In this document: piece by piece, positions 38,443-49,029 of the stretch
How positions within the stretch are numbered: the stretch's first letter is position 1
Layout of the letters: every line of letters starts with the position of its first letter
DNA from: Acinetobacter pittii
Lineage (GTDB): Bacteria > Pseudomonadota > Gammaproteobacteria > Pseudomonadales > Moraxellaceae
Direction of reading: 5' to 3'
NCBI RefSeq assembly: GCF_034067285.1
Contig: NZ_CP139286.1
Location: 992,001 to 1,056,000, forward strand
Length of the DNA: 64,000 nucleotides
The notes under the pieces: model-generated
What the model saw: only the letters and a program-made list of their open reading frames with translations
What the model was told of the DNA's origin: nothing
The model's database searches: none
Made by a program: the position numbers and the translations under genes

Positions 38443-39474
38443 ATGCGCTTAAATCCACGTCAAATCGCAATTGCGTTAGCAGTAACTGGGGCAGCTGTAA
38501 CAACGACTGCAAATGCAGCTCGTGATACGATTCAAATTGCTGGTTCTTCAACTGTATTACCGTTTGCCAGCGTTGTAGCTGAAGAGTTTGGTAATACATT
38601 CCCTCAATTTAAAACTCCTGTAGTGGGTTCTGGCGGTTCTTCTGCTGGTTTGAAACAATTCTGTCAAGGTGTTGGCGATAATACAATCGACGTTGCAAAC
38701 GCTTCTCGTAAAATTAAAAGCACTGAAATTGAAGCTTGTAATAAAGCTGGTGTAAAACAAATCCAAGAAATTAAAATTGGTTACGACGGTATCGTATTTG
38801 CGTCTAACTCAAACAAAGCAGCTTATAAATTAAAACCTTACCATGTGTTCGCTGCTTTAGCTGCACAGTTACCTTCAAAAGGTAAATTGGTTCCAAACCC
38901 ATATACAAACTGGAACCAAATTGATAAAACACTTCCAAATGAGCCGATTACTCTTGTAATCCCTGCATCTAACCATGGTACTCGTGAAGTTTTCCAAGAG
39001 AAAATGGTTGAAGCTGGTTGTGAAGCATATGAATACTTCAAGAGCTTAGACAAAGATGCTCAGAAGAAAGCATGTTCTACTTTCCGTAAAGATGGCCGTG
39101 TAATTGAAATCGCTGGCGACTATACAGAAACATTGGCTCGCTTAAAAACTTCTCCAAGTGCAGTAGGTGTGTTTGGTTTAAGTTTCTATGACATGAACCG
39201 TGACAAGTTACGTGTGGCAACAGTAAACAACGTTATTCCATCTGAGAAGACAGTATTGAATGGTACATACCCTGTATCTCGTCCATTGTACTTCTACGTG
39301 AAAGGTGAGCACTTAAAATCAGTTAAAGGCTTACCACAATATGTAGAATATTTCGTAAGCAAAAAAGCGACTGGTAAAGGTTCTAAAGCTGAGCGTGATG
39401 GTTTAATCGCGATGTCTGATGCTGAACGTGCAAAAGTTTTGGCTGACTTTAAAGCAGGTAAAACTGTTAAATAA
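38443..39474 (+). CDS. pstS: Phosphate ABC transporter, periplasmic binding protein PstS
   Basis: Binds inorganic phosphate in the periplasm for the PstCAB importer. An N-terminal signal peptide (LNPRQIAIALAVTGAAVTTT, cleaved near ANAARD) is followed by IQIAGSSTVLPFASVVAEEF and VVGSGGSSAGLKQF, the phosphate-binding loops of the PstS family. The ATG at 38443 is preferred because GAGAGA lies five bases upstream; the ATG at 38428 would only add five residues. It is led by a Pho box and followed by an attenuator-like hairpin before pstC, consistent with higher expression of the binding protein than of the membrane parts. Confidence 0.95.
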   Translation: MRLNPRQIAIALAVTGAAVTTTANAARDTIQIAGSSTVLPFASVVAEEFGNTFPQFKTPVVGSGGSSAGLKQFCQGVGDNTIDVANASRKIKSTEIEACNKAGVKQIQEIKIGYDGIVFASNSNKAAYKLKPYHVFAALAAQLPSKGKLVPNPYTNWNQIDKTLPNEPITLVIPASNHGTREVFQEKMVEAGCEAYEYFKSLDKDAQKKACSTFRKDGRVIEIAGDYTETLARLKTSPSAVGVFGLSFYDMNRDKLRVATVNNVIPSEKTVLNGTYPVSRPLYFYVKGEHLKSVKGLPQYVEYFVSKKATGKGSKAERDGLIAMSDAERAKVLADFKAGKTVK

Positions 39475-39487
39475 GTTAGTTTGAATG

Positions 39488-39523
39488 AAGGCTGGTGATC
39501 TTAAGGGTTCATCAGCCTTTTTG
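39488..39523 (+). terminator. Intercistronic attenuating terminator between pstS and pstC
   Basis: AAGGCTGGTGA pairs with TCATCAGCCTTTTT with one mismatch around an A/G-rich loop. It lies inside the operon, so it probably ends only part of the transcripts. Confidence 0.7.
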
Positions 39524-39573
39524 TCTAACTTGTTTTTCCAAATTATGACAATTGAGAAAACAGTGGAGAGTAC

Positions 39574-40953
39574 ATGAATCTGCTACTTATCGGTGTGTTG
39601 TTAGCCCTTGTGGCCATCGCATATCAACTTGGGCTGAGAAAGAGCCGTAACATAGCAGGTAAGGGAAGCAACTCGGCGACATTACATTCTCGTCCTGGTT
39701 ATTATGGCGCACTGGTTGGTCTTTGGTGCGGTATCCCTGCTTTTTTAATTTTGATCATTTGGAACTTGGTTGAACCAAGTATTTTAAATCATATTATTTT
39801 TAATAATATTCCGGCGTCTGTAAGTGCTTCGCTTGATGAAGCAGGCAGAAGTGTACTGATTGATCGTGTTCAATCAATCGCTTCAGGTTTTGGTGTAAGT
39901 GATAAACCAGCTGCTTATGAATTAGCTGCTGCTCAACAGTTTGCAAAATTTCAAACCATTGGCTCTTTTGCCAAATTTGCTGTTGTCGTTTGTGCAGCTT
40001 TACTCGGTTTAGTGTGGGCAAAGAAAAAAATCAATCAACAATACCGTGCTCGTAACCAAGTTGAACGTGCCATTAACGTTGCTTTGATTTTATGTTCGGG
40101 TGTAGCGATTTTAACCACCATCGGTATCGTAATGTCGATGTTTGGCGAAGCAATGCACTTCTTCCGTTTTGTTAGCCCAGTAGACTTTTTCTTTGGTACA
40201 GAGTGGAATCCGGGCTTTAGTACTTCCGGTAATGCTGAAGGTAGTTATGGTTTATTACCATTGCTATGGGGTACGCTCATGGTCAGTGGTATAGCGCTAC
40301 TCGTTGCTGTACCAGTTGGATTAATGATTGCAATTTATTTAGCTGAATATGCTTCACCATGGTTCCGTTCATGGGCGAAACCAACAATTGAAGTATTAGC
40401 TGGTATTCCAACAATTGTTTATGGTGTATTTGCCATGATGATTATTGGACCCTTCTTTAAAGCAGCAGGCGCTTCTATTGGTTTAGAGATTAATGCGACG
40501 AGTGCTTTAACTGCTGGTTTTGTCATGGGGATTATGATTATCCCATTCGTTTCATCTTTGTCTGATGACATTATTACTCAAGTCCCGCGTGCACTGCGTG
40601 ATGGCTCTTTGGGACTTGGTGCGACTAAGTCTGAAACAATTCGTCAAGTCGTATTACCAGCAGCTTTACCGGGTATTACAGGTGCTTTCTTATTGGCAGT
40701 TTCTCGTGCTGTTGGGGAAACCATGATTGTGGTTTTAGCAGCAGGGAACAGTCCACTTTTACACGCAAATCCATTTGAAGCTGTTTCGACTGTGACCGTA
40801 ACTATTGTAAAGCAGTTGACCGGAGATACAGACTTCTCAAGTCCACAAGCATTGGTTGCATTTGCGCTAGGTCTAACACTATTTGTGATTACCTTGGGAT
40901 TAAACATTGTAGCACTGTACATTGTGCGTAAATACCGTGAGCAATACGAATGA
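39574..40953 (+). CDS. pstC: Phosphate ABC transporter permease PstC
   Basis: Inner-membrane subunit of the phosphate importer. At 459 residues it is about 140 longer than E. coli PstC (319), with an N-terminal extension of two or three additional spans and a soluble loop before the conserved core. The extended form occurs in other proteobacteria. The core has the ABC permease EAA-like loop GSLGLGATKSETIRQVVLPAALPG, which contacts PstB. Its stop overlaps the pstA start by four bases (ATGA). Confidence 0.93.
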   Translation: MNLLLIGVLLALVAIAYQLGLRKSRNIAGKGSNSATLHSRPGYYGALVGLWCGIPAFLILIIWNLVEPSILNHIIFNNIPASVSASLDEAGRSVLIDRVQSIASGFGVSDKPAAYELAAAQQFAKFQTIGSFAKFAVVVCAALLGLVWAKKKINQQYRARNQVERAINVALILCSGVAILTTIGIVMSMFGEAMHFFRFVSPVDFFFGTEWNPGFSTSGNAEGSYGLLPLLWGTLMVSGIALLVAVPVGLMIAIYLAEYASPWFRSWAKPTIEVLAGIPTIVYGVFAMMIIGPFFKAAGASIGLEINATSALTAGFVMGIMIIPFVSSLSDDIITQVPRALRDGSLGLGATKSETIRQVVLPAALPGITGAFLLAVSRAVGETMIVVLAAGNSPLLHANPFEAVSTVTVTIVKQLTGDTDFSSPQALVAFALGLTLFVITLGLNIVALYIVRKYREQYE

Positions 40954-42347
40954 GTACATCAAATACATCGTCTCCTATGGATCAGAACGTATTTGATCCG
41001 AAAGCTGCTGCTGAAACACGTGAACGACGTAAACAGGTGATTGAAAAATCTTTGGCTAAACGCCATCGCAAAGAAAAAGCTTTCCGTTTTGCGGGTTTCT
41101 CGGCAGTTATTATTGGTCTTGCATTTGTTGCTCTCTTGTTCGGTAGCATTTTGGCAAAAGGTTTACCAGCTTTTTGGCAGACCAGTATGAATGTTCCAAT
41201 TTACTTTGATCCTAAAGTCATTGATGCAGGGCCAGTACCTGTACGTACTCAAGGTGAAACACCAGCTCATTACCAAGAACGTTATGTGGATTGGCAAACT
41301 AAAATGGGTATGGTGGATTGGGGTGGCATCATTGTAAATGGAATGATTGCTAAAGATCCTACACTTGCAACACAACGCGATTACTTAAGTAGCTTATATG
41401 CAAGCTCAGAAGCTTATCGCTTACGTGATATGGTTTTTGCAGATCCATCACTTATTGGTAAAAAAGAAAATATTACTTTCTTGGGCGATGCGAATGTCGA
41501 TGTTTGGTTAAAAGGTAATATTGATCGTTCATTGCCAGATGATCAGCAACAACTTGATCCAGAAGTGCGTAAGCTTGCAGATGATCTAAAAGCAAAAGGC
41601 GTTCTTGAAAGTACATTTAACTTGAACTTATTTAAGAACCCTGACTCACGTAGTTCACCAGCAATCAGTGGTCTGGCAGGTGCATTCATGGGTTCATTGT
41701 TCATGATGCTGATTGTAATCATCATTGCGATTCCAATCGGTGTTGCTAGCGCAATCTATCTTGAAGAGTTTGCTCCAAAAAATGTTCTGACCGACATTAT
41801 TGAAGTCAACATTAATAACCTTGCTGCTGTTCCTTCTATCGTATTTGGTTTACTCGGTGCTGCAATCTTCATTGGCTGGATGCACTTACCTCTATCAGCT
41901 CCGCTGGTAGGTGGATTGGTTTTAAGCTTAATGACATTACCGACAGTCATTATTACAACCCGTGCCTCATTAAAAGCAGTGCCACCTTCTATTCGACAAG
42001 CTGCACTTGGTTTAGGAGCTTCTAAGTTCCAAACTATTTTCCATCATGTTTTACCGTTGGCATTACCAGGCATTATGACAGGGGCAATTATTGGGGTTGC
42101 CCATGCACTTGGTGAAACCGCACCTTTACTTTTAATCGGGATGAGTGCATTCGTTGCAAGTATTCCAACAACACCATTTGATCAAGCAACTGCTTTACCT
42201 GTCCAAGTTTACTTATGGCAAGGTAATGAGTTGCGTAACTTCTTCGAAGGCCGTACTGCCGCTGCGATTATCGTACTACTTGCATTAATGATTGGTTTAA
42301 ACAGTCTTGCAATTTGGTTACGTAAAAAGTTCGAAGTGCGTTGGTAA
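40950..42347 (+). CDS. pstA: Phosphate ABC transporter permease PstA
   Basis: Second inner-membrane subunit, 465 residues against 296 in E. coli, because of an N-terminal DUF3333-type domain of about 200 residues with one early span and a large soluble region. The conserved permease core starts near residue 240; the EAA-like loop AALGLGASKFQTIFHHVLPLALPG near residue 350 is the PstB contact. It is translationally coupled to pstC and followed 13 bp later by pstB. Confidence 0.93.
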   Translation: MSTSNTSSPMDQNVFDPKAAAETRERRKQVIEKSLAKRHRKEKAFRFAGFSAVIIGLAFVALLFGSILAKGLPAFWQTSMNVPIYFDPKVIDAGPVPVRTQGETPAHYQERYVDWQTKMGMVDWGGIIVNGMIAKDPTLATQRDYLSSLYASSEAYRLRDMVFADPSLIGKKENITFLGDANVDVWLKGNIDRSLPDDQQQLDPEVRKLADDLKAKGVLESTFNLNLFKNPDSRSSPAISGLAGAFMGSLFMMLIVIIIAIPIGVASAIYLEEFAPKNVLTDIIEVNINNLAAVPSIVFGLLGAAIFIGWMHLPLSAPLVGGLVLSLMTLPTVIITTRASLKAVPPSIRQAALGLGASKFQTIFHHVLPLALPGIMTGAIIGVAHALGETAPLLLIGMSAFVASIPTTPFDQATALPVQVYLWQGNELRNFFEGRTAAAIIVLLALMIGLNSLAIWLRKKFEVRW

Positions 42348-42360
42348 TAGAGGATAAATC

Positions 42361-43263
42361 ATGAATACTATTGATATTACGAATTCCTTAGAAAAGGATA
42401 AGTTAGTGAATACTGAACAATCGCAATTTACAGACAAACCGCTGAATCATGGCACTTCGTATGTTTCGCATTTTGAACCACAAACTTCAAAAAAGCAGAA
42501 CTCAACCGAAATCAAGATTAGTGCACAAGATGCCCATGTTTATTATGGTGATTTTGAAGCCATTAAAGGTATTGATCTAGACATTTACCAAAACGAAGTA
42601 ATCGCGTTTATTGGTCCGTCAGGTTGTGGTAAATCAACGTTTCTTCGTACTTTAAACCGTATGAATGACACCATTGATGGTTGCCGTGTAACAGGTAAAA
42701 TTACCCTCGATAATCACAATATTTATGACCCAAATCTAGACGTAGTGCTATTGCGTGCTCAGGTGGGTATGGTATTCCAAAAGCCAAATCCATTCCCTAA
42801 ATCTATTTTTGACAACGTGGCTTATGGCCCAAAACTTCATGGTTTAGCACGTGATAAGTACGATCTAGAAGAAATCGTTGAAAATAGCTTACGTAAAGCT
42901 GGTTTGTGGGATGAAGTTAAAGACCGTTTGAACCAACCAGGCACAGGTTTATCAGGTGGTCAGCAACAGCGTTTATGTATTGCACGTACCATTGCTGTTA
43001 GTCCTGAAGTGATTTTAATGGATGAACCGTGTTCTGCACTCGATCCAATTGCGACAGCAAAAGTAGAAGAATTGATTTCTGAATTGTCGAATCAATATAC
43101 GATCGTAATTGTGACTCACTCAATGCAGCAAGCTGCACGTGTTTCTGATCGTACTGCTTATTTCCATTTAGGTGATTTGATTGAAGTCAACTCAACTGAA
43201 AAAGTCTTTACTCAACCCGATCATCAGTTAACGGAAGCATATATTACTGGACGCTTCGGTTGA
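42361..43263 (+). CDS. pstB: Phosphate ABC transporter ATPase PstB
   Basis: ATP-hydrolysing subunit of the Pst importer. Walker [20 protein letters not shown], signature [16 protein letters not shown] and Walker [16 protein letters not shown] are all present. The 300-residue product carries about 45 extra polar residues at the N-terminus compared with E. coli PstB (257), ending at [16 protein letters not shown] where the fold starts. GAGGA precedes the ATG. It is the last gene of the operon; a terminator follows and there is no phoU. Confidence 0.96.
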   Translation: MNTIDITNSLEKDKLVNTEQSQFTDKPLNHGTSYVSHFEPQTSKKQNSTEIKISAQDAHVYYGDFEAIKGIDLDIYQNEVIAFIGPSGCGKSTFLRTLNRMNDTIDGCRVTGKITLDNHNIYDPNLDVVLLRAQVGMVFQKPNPFPKSIFDNVAYGPKLHGLARDKYDLEEIVENSLRKAGLWDEVKDRLNQPGTGLSGGQQQRLCIARTIAVSPEVILMDEPCSALDPIATAKVEELISELSNQYTIVIVTHSMQQAARVSDRTAYFHLGDLIEVNSTEKVFTQPDHQLTEAYITGRFG

Positions 43264-43280
43264 TTAATCATCAATAAAAG

Positions 43281-43307
43281 AAAAAGAGCCAAGTGCTCTT
43301 TTTTTAT
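43281..43307 (+). terminator. Intrinsic terminator of the pst operon
   Basis: AAAAAGAGC / GCTCTTTTTTT around CAAGT. Confidence 0.85.
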
Positions 43308-43410
43308 TTTATAAATGAAAATGACTCTATTTTGCAAAATCGCTATTGAATTTTAATCAAAAGGACCACATCTTAAGGCTATAAAGATAAACTTATGAGC
43401 TTAGAATTTT

Positions 43411-44373
43411 ATGTTATTCCATTTGCCTAAACTCCCTGCGGAAATACGTGTTAGTCATTTAAATGCGCGTGTCAATGAACAGAGAAAAAAAATTGCACAA
43501 ACTACGGCAAGCCGTTTAGAACTTTTACAATTAGCTCAACAACTTGCTAAAGAAGCTAAAATTCGCCGTAAAAATAATCAGAAAATTTTTGTTTTAGATT
43601 TCAAGGGCGATATTCAAGCTTCTGCAGTTGAAAACTTACGTGAAGAAATTACTCTTATTTTAGCGACTGCTAAAGCAGGGCGTGACCGTGTTGTCGTTCG
43701 TCTCGAAAGCCCAGGTGGTATGGTCCATGGTTATGGTCTGGCAGCAGCTCAACTGGTTCGTTTACGTGATGCGGGCTTCCATTTAACTATCTGTGTAGAC
43801 AAGGTCGCTGCGAGCGGCGGCTATATGATGGCATGTATTGCAAATGAAATTATTACTGCACCATTTGCAATTGTGGGTTCGATTGGAGTGGTAGCTCAAG
43901 TTCCAAACTTTAATCGTCTTTTGAAAGAGCATAATGTGGATTTTGAGCTTTACACAGCAGGGCAGTATAAGCGCACAGTCACCATGTTTGGCGAAAATAC
44001 CCCAGAAGGTAAAGCGAAGTTCGAAGAAGAACTCCAACAAACCCATGTTTTATTTAAACACTTTGTAGAAAAGTATCGCCCGCAGCTGAATGTCGATAAG
44101 GTGGCTACAGGTGAACATTGGTATGGTGAAGATGCGCTAGATCTAAACCTTGTTGATAAATTACAAACATCTGATGAATATCTACTGGGTCTATTGCCTC
44201 AACATGATGTATACGTCATTAATACACGTAAGAAAGCGACCTTGGGTGAGAAGCTAGGTTTGCAAGCGGCACAAATGGCAGATGGTTTGATTCCTGCTGT
44301 AATGAGTAAAGTAGTGGAGAGCCTTGCAAAAGCGAACACGACGCTTGTGCAAGTACGTGATCCAAAACTATAA
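43411..44373 (+). CDS. sohB: S49 family peptidase, SohB-like, apparently without membrane anchor
   Basis: A serine peptidase of the SppA/SohB group, 320 residues against 349 in E. coli. The catalytic Ser is in VDKVAASGGYMMACIAN near residue 145 and the catalytic Lys in TAGQYKRTVTMFGENT near 195; the latter region and GEHWYGEDAL are nearly those of E. coli SohB. The usual N-terminal membrane span is absent, and the frame upstream is closed by a TAG nine bases before the ATG. The ribosome site is poor (GAG at 43397). It has its own terminator downstream. Role in envelope proteolysis is inferred from the family. Confidence 0.87.
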   Translation: MLFHLPKLPAEIRVSHLNARVNEQRKKIAQTTASRLELLQLAQQLAKEAKIRRKNNQKIFVLDFKGDIQASAVENLREEITLILATAKAGRDRVVVRLESPGGMVHGYGLAAAQLVRLRDAGFHLTICVDKVAASGGYMMACIANEIITAPFAIVGSIGVVAQVPNFNRLLKEHNVDFELYTAGQYKRTVTMFGENTPEGKAKFEEELQQTHVLFKHFVEKYRPQLNVDKVATGEHWYGEDALDLNLVDKLQTSDEYLLGLLPQHDVYVINTRKKATLGEKLGLQAAQMADGLIPAVMSKVVESLAKANTTLVQVRDPKL

Positions 44374-44401
44374 GTTTATCTAGTTCTAATTTTATAAAAG
44401 G

Positions 44402-44425
44402 CCAGCTTAAATGCTGGTTTTTTTT
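44402..44425 (+). terminator. Intrinsic terminator after sohB
   Basis: CCAGC / GCTGG around TTAAAT, followed by eight T. Confidence 0.85.
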
Positions 44426-44627
44426 ATAAAGTTAATATTCAAAGTTGTCTGGTTAAATATATTTGGATTTTTAATAGAAAGTAAAAAATAAATATTGATA
44501 AATATACTTTTTGAATTGTGATAAACACATGGTTTTGATATTTTAAGCAGCAATAAAATAGCTTTTAGATGAAACATTTAAAAAGTTAGACATTTAAAAA
44601 TATAACTGAAATTTAGGACAGGAAATA

Positions 44628-46829
44628 ATGACAAGAATAATTGTGGCATCCAAAGAGGGTTTGGACGTTCTGCAAGATGGTCAGCTCAGTAAAGTGGTTT
44701 TAAACCAACCTGCAATTATCCAGATTGGTGTGAGCCAACAAGATATTGCATCAATGGTTAAACAAGGTGGAAACTTAGTGATCCATTTGAAAAATGGTGA
44801 AACGCTTGTTTTAGAAAACTTCTTTAATGAAGCAAATAATACGACAGATCATTCACTTGTTTTTCCGACTGAACATGGAAAATTTGTCGAAGCACAATTT
44901 GATGCTCAAGGTAAGGTGATTGACTATACAGGTCTAAACCATGTCACAGATTTAGCCTATACCAGTACGAGTCAACCAGCTGCATCAATGGCAGTCGATG
45001 AGTCCCCAACTTTTTCGATGGGCAATGTCCTAAAAGCAGGCTTAGCAGTTTTAGCCGTTGAAGGTTTATACCTTTGGGCCTTTGATAAAGATGACAAAGA
45101 CGACTCTTCAGGACCTGTAGATATCCTACCGCCTGCTGCACCGACGGCTACCGTTGCCGATGATACTGTTACGGTTAATGGTAAAGCAGAAGCTAATGCA
45201 AAAATTTATCTTAAAGATGCTGCTGGAAATACAGTCGCAACAGGTGTCGCAGATGCAAGCGGTAATTTTACAATTAAACTCGATAAACCTTTAGCAAATG
45301 GAAATAAATTAAATGTTTTTGCTGAGGATGCTGCTGGTAATATGTCTAAAGCAGGTACTGTGACTGGTAGTAAAGACACAATTGCTCCCGATGCCCCACA
45401 AGCCCAGTTAAGTGAAGATGGTTCATTGTTAACTGGTAAAGCTGAAGCAAATGCAAAAATTACTGTTTATGACGCTAGCGGTAAGATATTGGGTACTGTA
45501 ACTGCGAATAAAGAGGGTATTTTTTCTTTAAAACTTAATTCTCCATTGACGAGTGAAGCAGGTGGAAAAGTTATTGCAGAAGACGCAGCCGGCAATAAAT
45601 CTGAGCCAACTAAAATCATTGCAGGAAAGGATACTTTTGCTCCAGATGCTCCTTTAGTTGAAGTAAATAAAGAAGGCACCAAGGTTGAAGGACAAACTGA
45701 GCCTAATGCAAAAGTTCAAATAAAAGATGCTGATGGTAAAGTGATTGGAACCGGTACGGCAAACGCTCAAGGCGAGTTTCAAATTACGCTTTCTTCTGCT
45801 TTAAAAGAATCACAAAAGGTAACGGTTATTGTTGAAGATACAGCGGGTAATACATCTAAACCTTTAGAAATTTCCTCTGGCTATGACACTATAGCGCCAG
45901 ATAAGCCTACCGCTCAAGTGAATGCGGATGGCACCTCTGTTACTGGTACAGCTGAACCCAATGCAAAAATCGAGATCAAAAACTCAGCTGATAAGGTTAT
46001 CGGTACTGGTACAGCAGATGCAAATGGTAAATTTACAATTACGATTTCACCTGCTTTAACCGATAGCTCGAAAGGTTCTGTAATAGCAATCGACAGTTCA
46101 GGGAATAAGTCTACTGCGCTGGAAATTGTTGGCAGTGATAAAGATACGATTCCACCAGCTAAGCCTGTTTTAAAAAGTTTAGATGATGATGTGGGGGCTT
46201 TAAAGGGGGCAATCCTAGCTGGTTCTGAAACTGATGATGCCAAACCAAAATTTACTGTTCAAGTTGAATCCAATGCGACTTTGACTATTTACGATAATGG
46301 GGTAGCCATCTCAATTATTAAAGTAGGTGATTTAGGTACTAGTAAGACTTGGTCATTCACACTAGATAAAGATTTAGCCTTAGGGAAACATACCATTACT
46401 TTAATGCAAACAGATGCTGCAGGGCTTACAAGTGAAGTGAGTTCGCCATTTACGTTTTATGTGGTTGCTCCAAAGACTGCGAGCTTAAGTGATGCAGCAG
46501 TTGATACTGCTCATGCAGAAACTGTATCTGTTGCTGATAGCGTTGGCCTAAATACATTAAAGTTAGTCCAAAACACAACGAATGAAGCGGACAGTCAGCA
46601 GCATAAATCTGTCCCAATAGATGATTTGTTAAAAAGTTCTGTCTCTAGTGAACCAGACCCAATTGAAACTCTTTTATCATCAACAGCACTAAAGCCTACG
46701 CAAGTAAATGATCAAAGTGATATAGCTACCAACGCTAGCAATACGACAGCTAATCTTGAGCATGTTTTACCTGATACAACTTCTTCAGTTTTACAAAACC
46801 TTTTAGAACAGACGAATCCTGTCGTTTAA
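44628..46829 (+). CDS. Bap-like surface protein with BapA-type N-terminus (BLP2 type)
   Basis: 733 residues. The N-terminal ~130 residues form a BapA prefix-like domain (IIVASKEGLDVLQDG and NLVIHLKNGETLVLENFF), followed by a hydrophobic segment LKAGLAVLAVEGLYLWAF and an acidic DKDDKDD stretch. Four Ig-like repeats of about 85 residues (roughly 172-513) each end in DTIAPDxP- or DTIPPxKP-like linkers and share TAEPNAKIEIKD- and DAAGN-type motifs; a fifth divergent one follows to about 613. The last 120 residues are Ser/Thr/Asp-rich. There is no signal peptide; secretion by type I machinery is expected for the family. Size fits the short BLP2 adhesin of Acinetobacter, implicated in biofilm. No secretion genes are adjacent. 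Name from memory. Confidence 0.82.
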   Translation: MTRIIVASKEGLDVLQDGQLSKVVLNQPAIIQIGVSQQDIASMVKQGGNLVIHLKNGETLVLENFFNEANNTTDHSLVFPTEHGKFVEAQFDAQGKVIDYTGLNHVTDLAYTSTSQPAASMAVDESPTFSMGNVLKAGLAVLAVEGLYLWAFDKDDKDDSSGPVDILPPAAPTATVADDTVTVNGKAEANAKIYLKDAAGNTVATGVADASGNFTIKLDKPLANGNKLNVFAEDAAGNMSKAGTVTGSKDTIAPDAPQAQLSEDGSLLTGKAEANAKITVYDASGKILGTVTANKEGIFSLKLNSPLTSEAGGKVIAEDAAGNKSEPTKIIAGKDTFAPDAPLVEVNKEGTKVEGQTEPNAKVQIKDADGKVIGTGTANAQGEFQITLSSALKESQKVTVIVEDTAGNTSKPLEISSGYDTIAPDKPTAQVNADGTSVTGTAEPNAKIEIKNSADKVIGTGTADANGKFTITISPALTDSSKGSVIAIDSSGNKSTALEIVGSDKDTIPPAKPVLKSLDDDVGALKGAILAGSETDDAKPKFTVQVESNATLTIYDNGVAISIIKVGDLGTSKTWSFTLDKDLALGKHTITLMQTDAAGLTSEVSSPFTFYVVAPKTASLSDAAVDTAHAETVSVADSVGLNTLKLVQNTTNEADSQQHKSVPIDDLLKSSVSSEPDPIETLLSSTALKPTQVNDQSDIATNASNTTANLEHVLPDTTSSVLQNLLEQTNPVV
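45141..46166 (+). repeat. Four tandem ~255-bp coding repeats (Ig-like domains)
   Basis: Each unit encodes about 85 residues with a GKAEANAK/GTAEPNAK motif early and a DAAGN/DTAGN/DSSGN motif late. Conservation is stronger at the protein level than in the DNA, so the copies are old rather than freshly duplicated. Confidence 0.75.
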
Positions 46830-46837
46830 ATTGGTCT

Positions 46838-46866
46838 TAAAAAAGCGCTCATTGAGCGCTTTTTTA
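46838..46866. terminator. Bidirectional terminator between the Bap-like gene and the DUF2238 gene
   Basis: AAAAAAGCGCTC / GAGCGCTTTTTT with a three-base ATT loop. Confidence 0.9.
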
Positions 46867-46867
46867 T

Positions 46868-47506
46868 TTATGAGTTATTTGTTTTAGAGGGAAGCACTAG
46901 TGCTGGAAGTCCATAGATAATTGCTCCAATCGTTGCTAATAGCATATCTTTATGTGCATCCCACATGTCACCTTGTTGCCCATTATAATTTTCGGCTTCT
47001 TCAGGTGATAATCCAATTGCAATTGCCCATTCAATAAGTTCATATAAAACACTTGAAGCCATTACGAATTGAACCACTAGTAAAAATAGACTAAATGGTT
47101 TTGCTGAGGGTAACCATACTTGAAAAACACGATAAATAAGAGGGTAGAGCAAAACGCCATAAACGAGGTGAACTAAACGATCATACATATTACGGGACCA
47201 ACCCATATATTGATCTAAGTTGAAATGGAATACCTGCTGTATCCAATCATTGTACGGAACGTATGAATACAAATAGTGCGCACCGATAATATGGATGAGC
47301 AAAAACAGCAAATATAAAGTAAAACTTAAAAAGTCGAGCCCAATCTTTTTAAAAATAACAAAGAGCAAAATCAACATGAAAACAGTGCCAGCTTGATGAA
47401 GTAAATAAGCTTCAAATTCAAGAGGCTGAATACCTGAGATGACAATTGCAATCAAAAGCAGGCCAAGTGCAATATAGTGTTTTAGTTTGAATTGTTTTTC
47501 GATCAT
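46868..47506 (-). CDS. DUF2238 membrane protein (YjdF-like)
   Basis: 212 residues with about six predicted spans. The segments MYDRLVHLVYGVLLYPLIYR, SSVLYELIEW and NGQQGDMWDAHKDMLLATIG are the conserved marks of the DUF2238/YjdF family. No biochemical function is known. The acidic QGDMWDAHKDM loop is the most conserved part and could be functional (inference). It is a single gene, convergent with the Bap-like gene and downstream of the purB terminator. Confidence 0.85.
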   Translation of the reverse strand: MIEKQFKLKHYIALGLLLIAIVISGIQPLEFEAYLLHQAGTVFMLILLFVIFKKIGLDFLSFTLYLLFLLIHIIGAHYLYSYVPYNDWIQQVFHFNLDQYMGWSRNMYDRLVHLVYGVLLYPLIYRVFQVWLPSAKPFSLFLLVVQFVMASSVLYELIEWAIAIGLSPEEAENYNGQQGDMWDAHKDMLLATIGAIIYGLPALVLPSKTNNS

Positions 47507-47543
47507 TTTATGAAGACTTTATTGTGATTTATATCAGTGTAAT

Positions 47544-47573
47544 AAAAAAGCGAAGCCTAAGCTCCGCTTTTTG
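47544..47573 (-). terminator. Intrinsic terminator of purB
   Basis: AAAAAGCGGAGC / GCTTCGCTTTTTT on the minus strand with one mismatch. It lies directly after the purB stop. Confidence 0.8.
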
Positions 47574-47585
47574 TAAACTTTTTAA

Positions 47586-48983
<1,398 letters not shown>

Positions 48984-49029
48984 TTAATGTTGGAATAAAC
49001 ATAAAACTAAAAAAATCTCGTTTATAGTC

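Noticed and set aside
45141..46166. Repeats in the Bap-like gene as a CRISPR or mobile repeat array
   Set aside because: Units are about 255 bp, stay in frame and encode Ig-like domains; there are no short identical repeats with unique spacers.
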